64,000 bases of DNA from VRUE01 sp963697805 (lineage in GTDB: Bacteria; Actinomycetota; Thermoleophilia; Solirubrobacterales; 70-9). The notes below the pieces were generated by a model that had not been told where the DNA came from, did no database searches, and saw nothing but the letters and a program-made list of their open reading frames with translations. The stretch is from the NCBI GenBank assembly GCA_963697805.1, contig CAVOPB010000001.1:248001-312000 (forward strand), given 5' to 3'. Within the stretch, counting starts at the first letter, position 1; each line of letters starts with the position of its first letter. Position numbers and translations under genes: made by a program. This document shows, piece after piece, positions 23,580-32,404 of this stretch.

Positions 23580-25871
23580 TTAGCCCCGTTTCAGCTTGCG
23601 CGACTTCTCCCGGTTGCCGTAGATATCGACGCTGAAGAACCGGACCTGGCTGAGCTTTCGAGCCGGGATTTTCAGGACGCCGTGGTGGAGCTTGGCGGCC
23701 CGTTTGCCGATCGTCACGATCGTGCTCTGCACACCGGTCTTGTCGTGGGCGGAGAAGCGGACCACGACCGTGTTGCCGGATCGCTTCAGCTTCGCGCTGG
23801 TTCGAGGCGGGTGGGTGTCCGGGTTGTGGGGGGCCAGCGTTCTCTTCCCCTGCTTCACCGCGATCTTGTTGTTGAGCGTTACCTTCAAGGGGCCCTTGGC
23901 CGGACCGTAGAGGGCTGCGCGGCGGACCTTGCCACGATCGACGTCGGTCGTCTCGAGGGCAAACGTCCCACCCTTGACGCGGAGGTTCACCGGGCTGGCG
24001 ACATCGGCGGCAAGCTGGGTGCGGCCGTGAGAGGTGACCGCGCCCACGAGACCGCGTTTGACCGCACGCGGGAGTGACACGAAGTGGCCCTTGCCCGGGC
24101 CCCGCAGCGGCGCGACCTCAATCGCAGCTGAGGCCGAGGCGCCGGCACCCGACCCCGGTGCCAGCGGCGCGACGTCGACGATCCGGTACTGGGTTTCGCA
24201 GACCTGGCCCGACTGGGTGACGGTCACCGCCTGTTCGTTCGGGATCAGGCTCTCGCGCCCGAGATTGCCGTTGCGGCTCAACCCGTAGGCGATCAACCCG
24301 GCTCCCAGCAGGCCCTGCACGGCGTCGTCGGTGAGGCAGGAGACGTCGTTGACGACGAAGGTGTCCACGTCGTCGTTGCGCCTGACCCGGATACCGTGGC
24401 TCGGGAAGAGGTCCGTCTCGTAGTCCAGCGTCAGCCGCTCACCGGAGGTGAAGAACCCCTCCAGGGTCGAGTCGATCGCGGGTGCCCCTGGGACCAGTGG
24501 GTTGCTGCTGGAGATGAACAGCTCGAAGCTCGTGTCCGAGGTCTTCTGGCCGCCGGCGGCTTTGGTTGCCGTCCTTGATATCGAGCACTTGTGGGTGCCG
24601 AAGCCAAGCGTGTCGTAGATGAGGTTGTTGTAAGTCGTCCCGACGCTGTGGGGGAAGTCCGACACTTTGAAATTCGCGATCTTGCCGTCGATCAGGTCGA
24701 AGTTGGCCACCGGACGCACCCGGAATCCGCCCGCATCGAGGGTTCCGCTGAAGCCCTGTTCGTCATAGCCGGCGTGCCCGTCGCCATGGAACGAGGAGGT
24801 GACCAGGGTGGCGAATTCCTGGGCGGTCCCGTCCGGCTCGAAGCAGTCGGGGCCGTGGGGTAGCAGGTACGGCGTGGGGACGGGAGGGAAGCCCGACACC
24901 TCCCGCTTCGGGATCCATGCCTTCAGCTCGACGGTGTAATGCGCGACTTTCGGCTGCCAGCTCAAACCGTAAAATTCTTCAGGGGAGTTACTGGTCAGGT
25001 TTGCCAAAGGGCCGCCCGCGAGCGGCTCCACGAACACGTCTGCTCCTTTGGTAAAGGCGATTCGGGACCCGTCGGGCGACCAGGTCGGCGTTCCCGGGGG
25101 GTCGACGGGGCTCGAGTTCGAGTTCGGCAGCGACGTTACGGGTCCGCCGCCCGCGTTTACGAGGAGCACACCCCATTCGGCTTCGTTGACCCGGCCGGTG
25201 AAGGCGATACGGCTGCCGTCCGGCGACCAGTCGGGCGACCGCACACCGTTGACCGATGTGAGCCGCTTCTGGTTGCTGCCGTCCGGAGCAATAGTGAACA
25301 GCTCGTTCACGGTAATGAACTCCCCGGGATCGTTGGGATCGGGGTCCAGCGTGTTGGCCTGGAACGCGACCAGGTCGCCCGAGGGCGACCACGAGAGGTC
25401 AGCTTCGGGCTCGCCTGCCGGGACGGTCCTCACCGGCCTGTAGCCGAGCCCGTCCACCCCAACCACGGAGAAGGAACTGGTGCTGTCGTTCATCTCTTCG
25501 AACATGATCCGATCGCCGGTCGGGGACCACGAGGGGGAGTTGACGGTGCCGGGACGGGTGATCACCGGGGAGCGATGCGAGCCATCGGCATCCATCACTT
25601 CGATCGTCGACCCCGTACTGAACGCGATCCTCTTTCCGTCTGGCGACCAAGCCGGATCCATCTCGTTCGCTTCAGAGGTTTCGACCAGCGGCGCGAGCCC
25701 GCTCCCGTCCGGCTCCATGAGGAATATGTCGAAGGGGTGGACGGGAATGTTACGGTTGCCCACCACCGCGATCTTGCCGTTTCCCCCCGGAAACGTCGCG
25801 TCTGCGCTCACCGGCAGAGCAGCCAACCCTACAACCAAGAGCGCAGCGACAACCGCTGCTGGACGGGACAC
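23580..25871 (-). CDS. Secreted TolB/PD40-type beta-propeller protein
   Basis: 763 residues with signal peptide (AVVAALLVVGLAALPVSADA). The N-terminal ~330 residues carry at least five PD40 repeats of the form WSPDGxRIAF (WSPDGKRIAF, WSPTGDRIMF, WSPSGDLVAF, WSPDGSRIAF twice). The rest is beta-rich without a recognised domain and ends in a basic tail (REKSRKLKRG). Probably an extracellular or envelope-bound scaffold. The GTG start coincides with the expected transcription start of the promoter at 25878-25906, so the mRNA appears leaderless. Confidence 0.82.
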   Translation of the reverse strand: MSRPAAVVAALLVVGLAALPVSADATFPGGNGKIAVVGNRNIPVHPFDIFLMEPDGSGLAPLVETSEANEMDPAWSPDGKRIAFSTGSTIEVMDADGSHRSPVITRPGTVNSPSWSPTGDRIMFEEMNDSTSSFSVVGVDGLGYRPVRTVPAGEPEADLSWSPSGDLVAFQANTLDPDPNDPGEFITVNELFTIAPDGSNQKRLTSVNGVRSPDWSPDGSRIAFTGRVNEAEWGVLLVNAGGGPVTSLPNSNSSPVDPPGTPTWSPDGSRIAFTKGADVFVEPLAGGPLANLTSNSPEEFYGLSWQPKVAHYTVELKAWIPKREVSGFPPVPTPYLLPHGPDCFEPDGTAQEFATLVTSSFHGDGHAGYDEQGFSGTLDAGGFRVRPVANFDLIDGKIANFKVSDFPHSVGTTYNNLIYDTLGFGTHKCSISRTATKAAGGQKTSDTSFELFISSSNPLVPGAPAIDSTLEGFFTSGERLTLDYETDLFPSHGIRVRRNDDVDTFVVNDVSCLTDDAVQGLLGAGLIAYGLSRNGNLGRESLIPNEQAVTVTQSGQVCETQYRIVDVAPLAPGSGAGASASAAIEVAPLRGPGKGHFVSLPRAVKRGLVGAVTSHGRTQLAADVASPVNLRVKGGTFALETTDVDRGKVRRAALYGPAKGPLKVTLNNKIAVKQGKRTLAPHNPDTHPPRTSAKLKRSGNTVVVRFSAHDKTGVQSTIVTIGKRAAKLHHGVLKIPARKLSQVRFFSVDIYGNREKSRKLKRG

Positions 25872-25877
25872 TCTCTC

Positions 25878-25906
25878 AATCTAGCCCTGCTGTCGGGACC
25901 GGTCAA
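25878..25906 (-). promoter_or_regulatory. Sigma-70-type promoter for the beta-propeller gene
   Basis: Minus strand TTGACC (25901-25906), 17-nt spacer, TAGATT (25878-25883). The start GTG at 25871 is 6-7 nt past the -10 box, i.e. at the expected +1. The spacer and flank also contain an 8-bp inverted repeat (GCCCTGCT/AGCAGGGC). Confidence 0.6.
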
Positions 25907-25944
25907 GCAGGGCGATGGGGGCAAACGACGGAAACGGCCATCGC

Positions 25945-25992
25945 TGAAAGCGGCTGATGGGATTCGAACCCACGACCTTCTGCATGGCAAGC
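25945..25992 (-). repeat. tRNA-Gly 3'-half remnant (left attachment junction)
   Basis: 48 bp identical to 27797-27844: the T arm, the 3' acceptor strand and the anticodon 3' side of tRNA-Gly(GCC), plus four flanking bases. Identity stops right after the core GCATGGCAAGC (25982-25992) in the anticodon loop. This is the reciprocal half of the three 5' halves at 35616, 37154 and 39878. It is therefore read as an old integration junction. Not a functional tRNA. Confidence 0.85.
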
Positions 25993-26270
25993 GGTTGGGG
26001 GAGAGCCGCGGGAACCGCCGGATTCGGCAGCCTAGAGCCGTTCTGTGCACCCAACTGCAAACCGCGAGCTGCGGTCGGGTTACCGTGGATTACCGGGGAC
26101 TAGGGTGGATTCGGGCACAGGATCGGGGTCTGTGCCCATTGCCTAGGCCAATCGCGGACGGGAGGCTTGCACCGTGGTGATCCAGCTCCATACAGCCGAA
26201 CCGAAATTCCTTTGGTTCGGCTGTATACCTACGCGATCCTCCTCGTCGATCAGGTCGATGTAGCGCATCC
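25993..26270. other. Non-coding stretch between the tRNA remnant and the RTX-protein gene
   Basis: No convincing gene. It contains an 8-bp inverted repeat (GGGCACAG/CTGTGCCC near 26114-26138) and the terminator at 26190. Any open frame here runs through the tRNA-derived sequence and is not real. Confidence 0.6.
26190..26226 (-). terminator. Hairpin terminator downstream of the RTX-like gene
   Basis: Perfect 13-bp stem ATACAGCCGAACC / GGTTCGGCTGTAT with an 11-nt loop, 45 nt after the stop of the minus-strand gene ending at 26271. Confidence 0.65.
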
Positions 26271-27572
26271 CTACTGCTTCTGCTTGTCCCTGCCGGGCCC
26301 GCCGAGAAGCTTGTCCGTGCCAGGACCGCCGAGCAGCACGTCCTTGCCCAGGCCGCCGATCAGGGCGTCGTTGCCCTGGCCCCCGATCAGCCTGTCCCGG
26401 CCGGCTCCGCCACATACGATGTCGTTTCCCCTGAGTCCACGGATCACATCGTTGCCGCCCAGGCCCGCGATCACGTCCCGCCGCTTCGTCCCCTTTATCC
26501 GGTCGCGCCGCGCTGTCCCGAGGATCGTGGCGGTCTTGCCCCCGCACGTCACCCGTTTCGCCGTCTGGATCGGCTTCTGGCTGATCGGTTCTGCAGCTGC
26601 AAGGGGTTCGCTGAGCGTCGAGCGTCGATCAAAGGGCAGTTCAGGCAGTTTGACAAAGCTTTCCGAGGACCGTTCGTAGAGCTTGAATTCCGGTGCTAAG
26701 ACTTCTTCTTCTCGGATGAGCGATACGTAGGCACCGTCTGGGCTGATCTCGCAGTAGCGGTTTTCGTTTTCGGGGTCGTTCAATTTCGGAGTTTCAAGCT
26801 TTGAGAATTTGGTGCCGCTCCTCTGAAACAGGAAGATGTCTTTGCTTTTTGAGAGTTTTTCCGGCTTCCTCTCGACCCCGATCAGCGTCCCATCGCCATT
26901 GATGCAGGGATGCTCCTCGTCGACGCTTTCGCCTTTCGGCTCGTCGGGGAATTCCGGCACCTGTTCTTTTGTCGCCAAGTCCTGCATGAACACGTCAGAG
27001 TCGCTGTCGCCGGTGGTGAAGCAGGCCGTTTCCGCATTGTCGAAGCAGGTGTTGACCATGAAATTGCCGTCGCCGCTGAACCGCGGTTGGCGCAACACGT
27101 TGGTCGGTTCGCTCGGGGTCGCGTCGCCCAGGCCCACGTCGACGTACTGCCCGGTCGATGAATCGAAAACATAGGTGGGCGGGTTGCTGTTCTTGTCGTA
27201 GCCAACCAGCCCGGTGTCGCTGACGGTCAGATTTATCGTGCCGCCTTTGCCGACGACGATGTTCGGCAGCGGCACCTCCTGGTTGCTCGATCTGTCGAGC
27301 AGGTGTAGTTTGCCTTCGGCGTCGTTGAAAGCGATGTAGCGGCCGTTTGCCGATGTCGCCCAGCCGAGCTGTGAGGCTTTGCCTTCCGGAACAGGCACCG
27401 GCGGTGGAGGCGAGACATTCGCGCCGGCCTCAGCGTCGTACAGCTGGAAGTGCGCTTGTTGGTCGACGTAGGAGATGATCGGCTTGCGCGCCGAGGCCGG
27501 CGGGGCCAATCCCAGCATGGCCCCGAGCGCCACTGAAAGGGCCACGCCGAGACCGGACCTGTAGCGAGTCAT
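26271..27572 (-). CDS. Secreted protein with C-terminal RTX-type Ca2+-binding repeats
   Basis: 433 residues. Signal peptide (GVALSVALGAMLGLAPPASA). The N-terminal ~300 residues look like a degenerate beta-propeller (SQLGWATSANGRYIAFND, then LVGYDKNSNPP). The tail holds six or so GGxGxD-like nonapeptides (GLGGNDVIRGLRGND, GGQGNDALIGGLGKD, GGPGTDKLLGGPGRD). Probably exported and folded by calcium outside the cell. It is the only gene between the tRNA-Gly 3'-half remnant and the intact tRNA-Gly, so it forms a 1.8-kb segment of its own. Confidence 0.82.
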   Translation of the reverse strand: MTRYRSGLGVALSVALGAMLGLAPPASARKPIISYVDQQAHFQLYDAEAGANVSPPPPVPVPEGKASQLGWATSANGRYIAFNDAEGKLHLLDRSSNQEVPLPNIVVGKGGTINLTVSDTGLVGYDKNSNPPTYVFDSSTGQYVDVGLGDATPSEPTNVLRQPRFSGDGNFMVNTCFDNAETACFTTGDSDSDVFMQDLATKEQVPEFPDEPKGESVDEEHPCINGDGTLIGVERKPEKLSKSKDIFLFQRSGTKFSKLETPKLNDPENENRYCEISPDGAYVSLIREEEVLAPEFKLYERSSESFVKLPELPFDRRSTLSEPLAAAEPISQKPIQTAKRVTCGGKTATILGTARRDRIKGTKRRDVIAGLGGNDVIRGLRGNDIVCGGAGRDRLIGGQGNDALIGGLGKDVLLGGPGTDKLLGGPGRDKQKQ

Positions 27573-27768
27573 TCCGGTTCGATACTAACGCCGGTCGTCA
27601 AGCCCTTCGACCTGTTCCTCCTCCGAACGCACGACCCGGGCGCTGCCACGTTCTCCTCCACGTAATCAGGCGAGGAGGTTCCGCGAACCAGCCACAATCG
27701 GGCATAGTCGGGCGCAGAGGCCGCTTGCGACGGCCGCCGCGACCGAGCATCGACGCTGCCCAGCCACG

Positions 27769-27794
27769 AAAAAGCCCCGCCGGAGCGGGGCTTT
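27769..27794 (-). terminator. Intrinsic terminator of tRNA-Gly
   Basis: On the minus strand AAGCCCCGC-TCC-GGCGGGGCTT followed by a T tract, 7 nt after the tRNA 3' end. Classic Rho-independent form. Confidence 0.85.
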
Positions 27795-27800
27795 CGTGAA

Positions 27801-27874
27801 AGCGGCTGATGGGATTCGAACCCACGACCTTCTGCATGGCAAGCAGACGCTCTAGCCAGCTGAGCTACAGCCGC
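27801..27874 (-). tRNA. tRNA-Gly (anticodon GCC), intact
   Basis: Minus strand. Acceptor stem GCGGCTG/CAGCCGC is fully paired, the D loop has AGCTGGCT, the anticodon stem is TCTGC/GCAGA with loop TTGCCAT (anticodon GCC), and the T arm is GTGGG-TTCGAAT-CCCAT. No CCA is encoded; discriminator U. A -10-like TAGAAT lies upstream, and the terminator lies directly downstream. Partial copies of this gene at 25945, 35616, 37154 and 39878 all break in the anticodon loop, so it has served as an integration target. Confidence 0.96.
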
Positions 27875-28067
27875 GCGGAGGGGGATTCTAGCTTTGTGGC
27901 GCGGTTTCCTGCGTCGGGCTCTGGCAGCCTCCGGGCCGGCTGGGGCCGCCGGAGCGGTTTCCCTGCCCATTTCTGCCCATTCGAGAGCCAGATCGCACGC
28001 CGCCAGCTTCGATGGGGACATGGCCGTGTTGCACCGTTAGACGGCCAGCAGAACGCTCAGAGGCCCA

Positions 28068-28700
28068 TCAGGATTCAGCTCGGAATGTGACTCCGTCAAA
28101 GACCAGCCCCTGTTCTTTGTTGGTCCCGAGGACCTTGCCGCTGAATTCGATACCTTCGAGGTTGAGGTTGCCGCCGAAGATGAACCCCTCTGCTTCGGTG
28201 ACCTGTTCGAAGATCACGGTCTTGCCGGACGCCGGGCGAAAGCCGGGCGAGAGGGTGAAGACGAAGCCAGGTGGGGTTTTGCCGGTTTCTGCGGCGCCCT
28301 GTAGGTGAACGATGCCCTCACGGTCCTTATAGAAGCCGACAGGGTTGAGGCTGAACGGACCAGTCGATCCGATGTTATGAGCTCCGTTTTCGAACGGTGG
28401 CTCCCCCGGGGCTCCGACCAGATGGACGGCCTCCAGCGGCGCCAGCGAGTTCGCCAGATTGGCGGTCGGCACGGTCCCGAGTTTCGCGAGATTAATCTGG
28501 GTCCCGGTGATCGTGCCGGGCTTGATCTTCGCGCCCGTCACCGCCTTGTTCTTGATTTTCGCGGTCGTAACCGCATTCTTCTTCAACTGCTTCGAACCGA
28601 CCGAGTTCTTGCCGAGGGTGAAGGCCAGAGCGTTGTCCCCGAGGGCCAGAACAATGGCGATCAGCGCCAGGATGTGAGCGGAGCCAATGCGGTGTCTCAT
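28068..28700 (-). CDS. Exported decapeptide-repeat family protein, member A
   Basis: 210 residues. An N-terminal hydrophobic segment (HILALIAIVLALGDNALAF) is followed by LGKNSVGSKQLKKNAV and about four ~10-residue repeats of the kind (V/I)TxxKIKxGx (TTAKIKNKAV, TGAKIKPGTI, TGTQINLAKL). After GTVPTANLANS the C-terminal module has APGEPPFENG, YKDREGIVHLQG, a PGFRP turn and the ending GVTFRAES. The repeats suggest a solenoid or fibre with a beta-sandwich tip. Function unknown. GGAGG precedes the start. It lies 15 nt downstream of member B and is probably co-transcribed with it. Confidence 0.75.
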   Translation of the reverse strand: MRHRIGSAHILALIAIVLALGDNALAFTLGKNSVGSKQLKKNAVTTAKIKNKAVTGAKIKPGTITGTQINLAKLGTVPTANLANSLAPLEAVHLVGAPGEPPFENGAHNIGSTGPFSLNPVGFYKDREGIVHLQGAAETGKTPPGFVFTLSPGFRPASGKTVIFEQVTEAEGFIFGGNLNLEGIEFSGKVLGTNKEQGLVFDGVTFRAES

Positions 28701-28715
28701 TTCAATCCTCCGATC

Positions 28716-29354
28716 TCACGATTCGGCGCGGAAGGTGATTCCGTCGAGGTAGCAGAAAGACGTCGTGCAAAACACCGAAAAAGGTTCGTTGAATGCCGTC
28801 TCAATAGGCCCTTGCACAACAACCGCCTGTTCTCCGGACGCGAGAGCCAGCGGGAACTCCAGAAAGTTTTTCCCTGGGCGATAGCCAGCGGGCAGCTGGA
28901 AGGCGGTGTTTCCGATTTTTTTACAGCTCTCAAAGACGCCCTCAAAGTGGACAACGCCCACCTGGTCCTTGTAGAAAGTGACGGGCGCTCCCGCTGTATC
29001 GTCGCAGCCGTTTTGGAACTGCGGCTCCCCGGGTGTCCCAACTTGATGCCAGGCTTCTGCGGGGGCGACCGAATCGGCAACGCTTGCCCTACTCGCAGCG
29101 CCCGCCTTGTCCGCCGTCGGCACGGTGCCGAGGGTCGAGGCATTGATCTGGGAACCGGTCAGCGCCCCCTTCTTCACTTTGGCCGCAGTGATTGCTTCGT
29201 TCTTCACTTTCGCAGTGACGACCGCGTTCTTCTTGAGCTGCTTCGTGCCGACTGTGTTCTTGCCAAGGTGACCAGCGGCATATGCCCCACCGCCGAGCAA
29301 CAGGAAGAAGCACAGCGTTGACATCACGTTGGCGTAGGTCAGTCTCTGGCGCAT
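28716..29354 (-). CDS. Exported decapeptide-repeat family protein, member B
   Basis: 212 residues with the same plan as member A: short basic start MRQRLTYANV, one hydrophobic segment, HLGKNTVGTKQLKKNAV, repeats VTAKVKNEAI/TAAKVKKGAL/TGSQINASTL, then GTVPTADKAG, AWHQVGTPGEPQFQNG, FYKDQVGVVHFEG, GITFRAES. Four cysteines in the C-terminal module could form disulfides outside the cell. AGGAGG is placed 6 nt before ATG 29354. A TTGACT-17-TACGGT promoter lies upstream. Confidence 0.75.
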   Translation of the reverse strand: MRQRLTYANVMSTLCFFLLLGGGAYAAGHLGKNTVGTKQLKKNAVVTAKVKNEAITAAKVKKGALTGSQINASTLGTVPTADKAGAASRASVADSVAPAEAWHQVGTPGEPQFQNGCDDTAGAPVTFYKDQVGVVHFEGVFESCKKIGNTAFQLPAGYRPGKNFLEFPLALASGEQAVVVQGPIETAFNEPFSVFCTTSFCYLDGITFRAES

Positions 29355-29416
29355 CTAAACCTCCTAGGGTTGAGGCTTCCTAGCCTTGCCCCCCGACAAG
29401 CCGAGGCTCCGCATCG

Positions 29417-29445
29417 ACCGTATCCCTGTCCTTGGGCCGAGTCAA
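29417..29445 (-). promoter_or_regulatory. Promoter for members B and A
   Basis: Minus strand TTGACT (29440-29445), 17-nt spacer, TACGGT (29417-29422). Same architecture as the promoters at 33089, 33911 and 40956. Confidence 0.55.
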
Positions 29446-29637
29446 GACGGCAAGAGGTAGCCCCCGCAACCTTCCGGTAATGAGGACACCCGCTGGGGAG
29501 TCCGGGGTCTATGGGCCAACCCTACGTCATTACGGAATTTCCCCAGCCAAGGCCAGGCGGCCTACTTGACGGCTCATGCCGCGATGGCCATAGTCCCTCT
29601 GGTTGGGAATTGGCCTAGTGAGGAGAACGGAGACAAG

Positions 29638-30630
29638 ATGAGGCTGCGTGGCGCAATCGTCGCGATCGTCTCGATTCTCGCGTTGGCACTCACAGCGACT
29701 CCCGGCCAGGCGTCCACGGTGACAATAGGGAGCCCGCTTTCCGCGAAAATATTCGGCGCTCTGGTTTTTTCCTCTAAGCAGACCATCGTTCAAACCGCTC
29801 TGACTGAGCCTGGCGCGCTGGTTGCATCGCCGGTCAACGGGGCAATAGTCCGTTGGCGCATAGCTGGAGCCTCGGCCGGTCCCTGGTCGCTGCGCGTGGT
29901 GCGTCCGGCTGGCGGTGGCACCTACACGGGTGCCGGGACGAGCGAAGCGAAGCCAGGCGGCCCGGGAACGCTGACGTATACGACCAGCCTGCCGGTCAAG
30001 GCTGGCGACCTGATCGGCATTGAAAATTCGGCCTCAGGCGATTCAATCCCCTACGCTCCCATACCGACCGTACCGAGCGCAAACATGGTGTATTGGAGTC
30101 CACCGCTTGCGGATGGTGGCCCGCCGAGCGCACCTGCCCCCGGCTACCCAGAATGGGAGCTTCCCTACAACGCGGACATTCAGCCGGTACCTGCCATCAG
30201 CGGGATCAATGTCGCCTCGGGCTCGATCTCGGGCGGCACCTCGGTCGTGGTTACGGGCCTCGACTTCACTGGCGCTACCGCGGTCAAATTCGGTGACGCT
30301 TCGGCGGCCGGCTACGCGGTCAACTCCGACACGCAGATCACCGCCGCCTCCCCAAGAATCTCGGCTCCCGGAGCCGTCGATATCTCAATCACAACACCAG
30401 CGGGGGTAACTCCCGCGGTCGCCGCCGACAGGTTCACCTACATCGCCTGCGTGGTGCCCAGGCTCAAAGGCAAGAAGCTGAAGACCGACCGCAAGAAGCT
30501 CAGGAAGGCCCACTGCAAGCTCGACAAGGTCCGGGGTAAGAAGGGCAAAGGCACCAAGGTGAAGACGCAGAAACCCAAGCCGGGCACGGTGCTAGCGCCG
30601 GGTAGCAAAGTAAATGTGAAGGTTGGTTAG
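29638..30630 (+). CDS. Secreted IPT/TIG-domain protein with PASTA-like tail
   Basis: 330 residues. Signal peptide (IVAIVSILALALTATPGQAS) and an N-terminal beta-rich domain (SKQTIVQTAL..., VRWRIAGASAGPWSLRVV) similar in plan to the protein at 43996. Then comes an IPT/TIG immunoglobulin-like domain (ISGINVASGSISGGTSVVV...). The basic C-terminus (VPRLKGKKLKTDRKKL, ending VLAPGSKVNVKVG) resembles one PASTA repeat, which binds peptidoglycan. Probably cell-wall attached. Start ATG 29638 is preceded by GGAGA. It is opposite in direction to its neighbours. Confidence 0.75.
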   Translation: MRLRGAIVAIVSILALALTATPGQASTVTIGSPLSAKIFGALVFSSKQTIVQTALTEPGALVASPVNGAIVRWRIAGASAGPWSLRVVRPAGGGTYTGAGTSEAKPGGPGTLTYTTSLPVKAGDLIGIENSASGDSIPYAPIPTVPSANMVYWSPPLADGGPPSAPAPGYPEWELPYNADIQPVPAISGINVASGSISGGTSVVVTGLDFTGATAVKFGDASAAGYAVNSDTQITAASPRISAPGAVDISITTPAGVTPAVAADRFTYIACVVPRLKGKKLKTDRKKLRKAHCKLDKVRGKKGKGTKVKTQKPKPGTVLAPGSKVNVKVG

Positions 30631-31199
30631 TCAATTGAGGATGGGGACGAAGTGGCGCGTTACTGCTCTGGGAGCTAGGAGCTGGGTCTATATGAATATA
30701 TCCAGCGACGCAGGGCCTCCGCCCCTCCCCTCCCCCCCTCACGGCTTTCGGGTTCGGCTTTCGATTCCGCTGTGATTGCAGCTCGACCTCGACCACCCTC
30801 AACAAGACAAGAGAAGCAGTGAGCCGAAGGTCCAGAGGGGTTCGGGATTCTGCAAGGTCGTAGGCTCGTCAGGCAGGCGTACTGTCCACCCTTCAACGCT
30901 AGTCCTGTAGCCACATGCGGTAAGCCGTAGCTACAGGCCACCAAGCCTCGTCCCCATTCACGTCCCTAAACGCCTGAGGATTCAGGCCCAATCCGCTCGG
31001 GGCTACATACCTCCGCCGCCCGCCCGAAAGGCTCGTACCTTCCACAGCCTGCGTCCCTCTTCGATCTGGCTCTCCGGGAAGACCGCCAGAAGCTTCGAAG
31101 GTCGAAGGCGGCGGCGATGCACTACATGTACGAGCCGACCTGTCTGGCCCCCCTTGAGCTCGTGCTTCGGCTTGCCCCCAACGGATCTGGCTCAATCCG
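30631..31199. other. Gene-poor stretch with possible decayed coding sequence
   Basis: No gene with a credible start or ribosome site. A minus-strand open frame at 30899-31195 ends in a Trp-rich segment (AWWPVATAYRMWLQD) that looks more protein-like than random. It begins 4 nt after a -10 box at 31200, too close for normal initiation. It may be the 3' end of a lost gene. A CT-rich tract lies near 30718-30745. Confidence 0.4.
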
Positions 31200-31229
31200 A
31201 CGCTAGCCTCGATTGGGGCGCCAGGTCAA
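31200..31229 (-). promoter_or_regulatory. Orphan copy of the repeat-family promoter
   Basis: Minus strand TTGACC (31224-31229), 18-nt spacer, TAGCGT (31200-31205). About 40 bp (31200-31240) closely match 33911-33950, the promoter region of member E, yet no family gene follows. A deletion or duplication left the promoter behind. Confidence 0.5.
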
Positions 31230-31385
31230 TTCGAAAGGAGCGTTTAGGGGAGAAAGGGGAGCGTCAATAGCTGATCAGGTACTTCGACAAGGAATGTTGG
31301 AGAGCGAGCGCTGAGGCACCTCAGTCTTCCCTTCCTCACTTTCCTGATCCTCGGCTCTACCTTCGCGTAGTAATAGGAGCCGATG

Positions 31386-32161
31386 TTACGGGCCGATCAC
31401 TGTGATGCTAAAGGCGCAGTCTCCTTCCGGATCGTTCACCTCCACGGACCCACTTATGTTCACAACGTCGTCGTTGGGGGCAACGGCGGTGAAGTCCCAT
31501 CCCACGATTTCGTCAACAGCGGATTGAACACGACCCAGAGTGAATAAAGGACCGCCAATGGTAGGTTCACTTACGAAGCTGGCCCCTCTCCAGCCCGAGA
31601 CGGAGTAAAAGAGAGGTTCAGCAAACGGCGCGACCAAAAAGAACATTCCCTATGTCTTCTGCCCCGACTTCGTCCACCCGGCATGTGCCGACGATTCTGA
31701 ACTCCCCGGCGATCAGTTCCGGGATTTCGGGACCAAGACCGTCTCCAGGATTTGGATCGTTCAGCACGATTCGGGCCGGAGTCTGCACCTCGCCCGCAGG
31801 GGCGAAGTCACTTGCGTTGAGGCCATCCAAGGTGTCCGCGTTGGCGGCGTGAGCGGCGTTGGCGGTGGTTTCCGCATTGGCGGCGGTGTCCGCCTTAGCG
31901 GCGTGGGTTGCGTTGGGCACCGTACCCAGAGTGGAGGAGTTGATCTGCGCGCCCGTCAGCGAGCCATTCTGGATTTTGGCGGCGGTGACTGCCTGGTCCA
32001 TGATTTTCGCGGTGGTGACCGAGTTCTTCTTGAGTTGTTTGGGCCCAACAGAATTCTTGCCGAGCTGGTTTGCCGCAAAGGCAGATGCGCCACCGACAGC
32101 AATGATCAGGGCCAGGGTGGCGACGACGTTGGCGTAGCTGAGTTGGTGACAGACGGGACAC
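31386..32161 (-). pseudogene. Exported repeat-family protein, member C, broken by two frameshifts
   Basis: The 5' end GTG-TCC-CGT (32161) encodes MSRLSP, then one extra base shifts into LSYANVV, NQLGKNSVGPKQLKKNSV and repeats TTAKIMDQAV/TAAKIQNGSL/TGAQINSSTL, with alanine-rich NATHAAKADTAANAETTANA. A second shift at the T5 tract near 31640 joins GNVLF to LVAPFAEPLFYSVSGW and leads to the end SITVIGP at 31386. The C-terminal domain differs from members A, B, D and E. Sequencing error at the homopolymer is an alternative for the second shift. Confidence 0.65.
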
Positions 32162-32404
32162 GGCCTTCGCTATGAGCCTACCGCCAATAAAGAGCCTAGT
32201 AAAGGCGCGTTAGGTGCTGAAACGTAGCGGCGGCCTTTGTTCTAAGCCCTTCTAGGGCTGCAACACCTTTAGACGGGCATTCCCCGCGTATGTGCTTTCC
32301 ATGCCCCCATACGGCCCCCTGAGGGGCCTCTTGCAGTGCCCGGAGGTAGTTCTACTCGGGTAGAAGACGACCGTTTGTTCTGGGAAGATATTTCTGGGGT
32401 AGGT

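Noticed and set aside
24939..26180. Plus-strand 413-codon frame ending in ADGIRTHDLLHGKR-type sequence
   Set aside because: It reads antisense through the beta-propeller gene and then through the tRNA-Gly remnant, a well-known kind of spurious protein.
27569..28021. Minus-strand frame through the intact tRNA-Gly
   Set aside because: Covers the tRNA and its promoter; no start signal.
30899..31195. 98-codon minus-strand frame with Trp-rich end as a real gene
   Set aside because: TTG start lies 4 nt from a -10 box, no ribosome site, no homologue recognised; kept only as a note in the gap entry.
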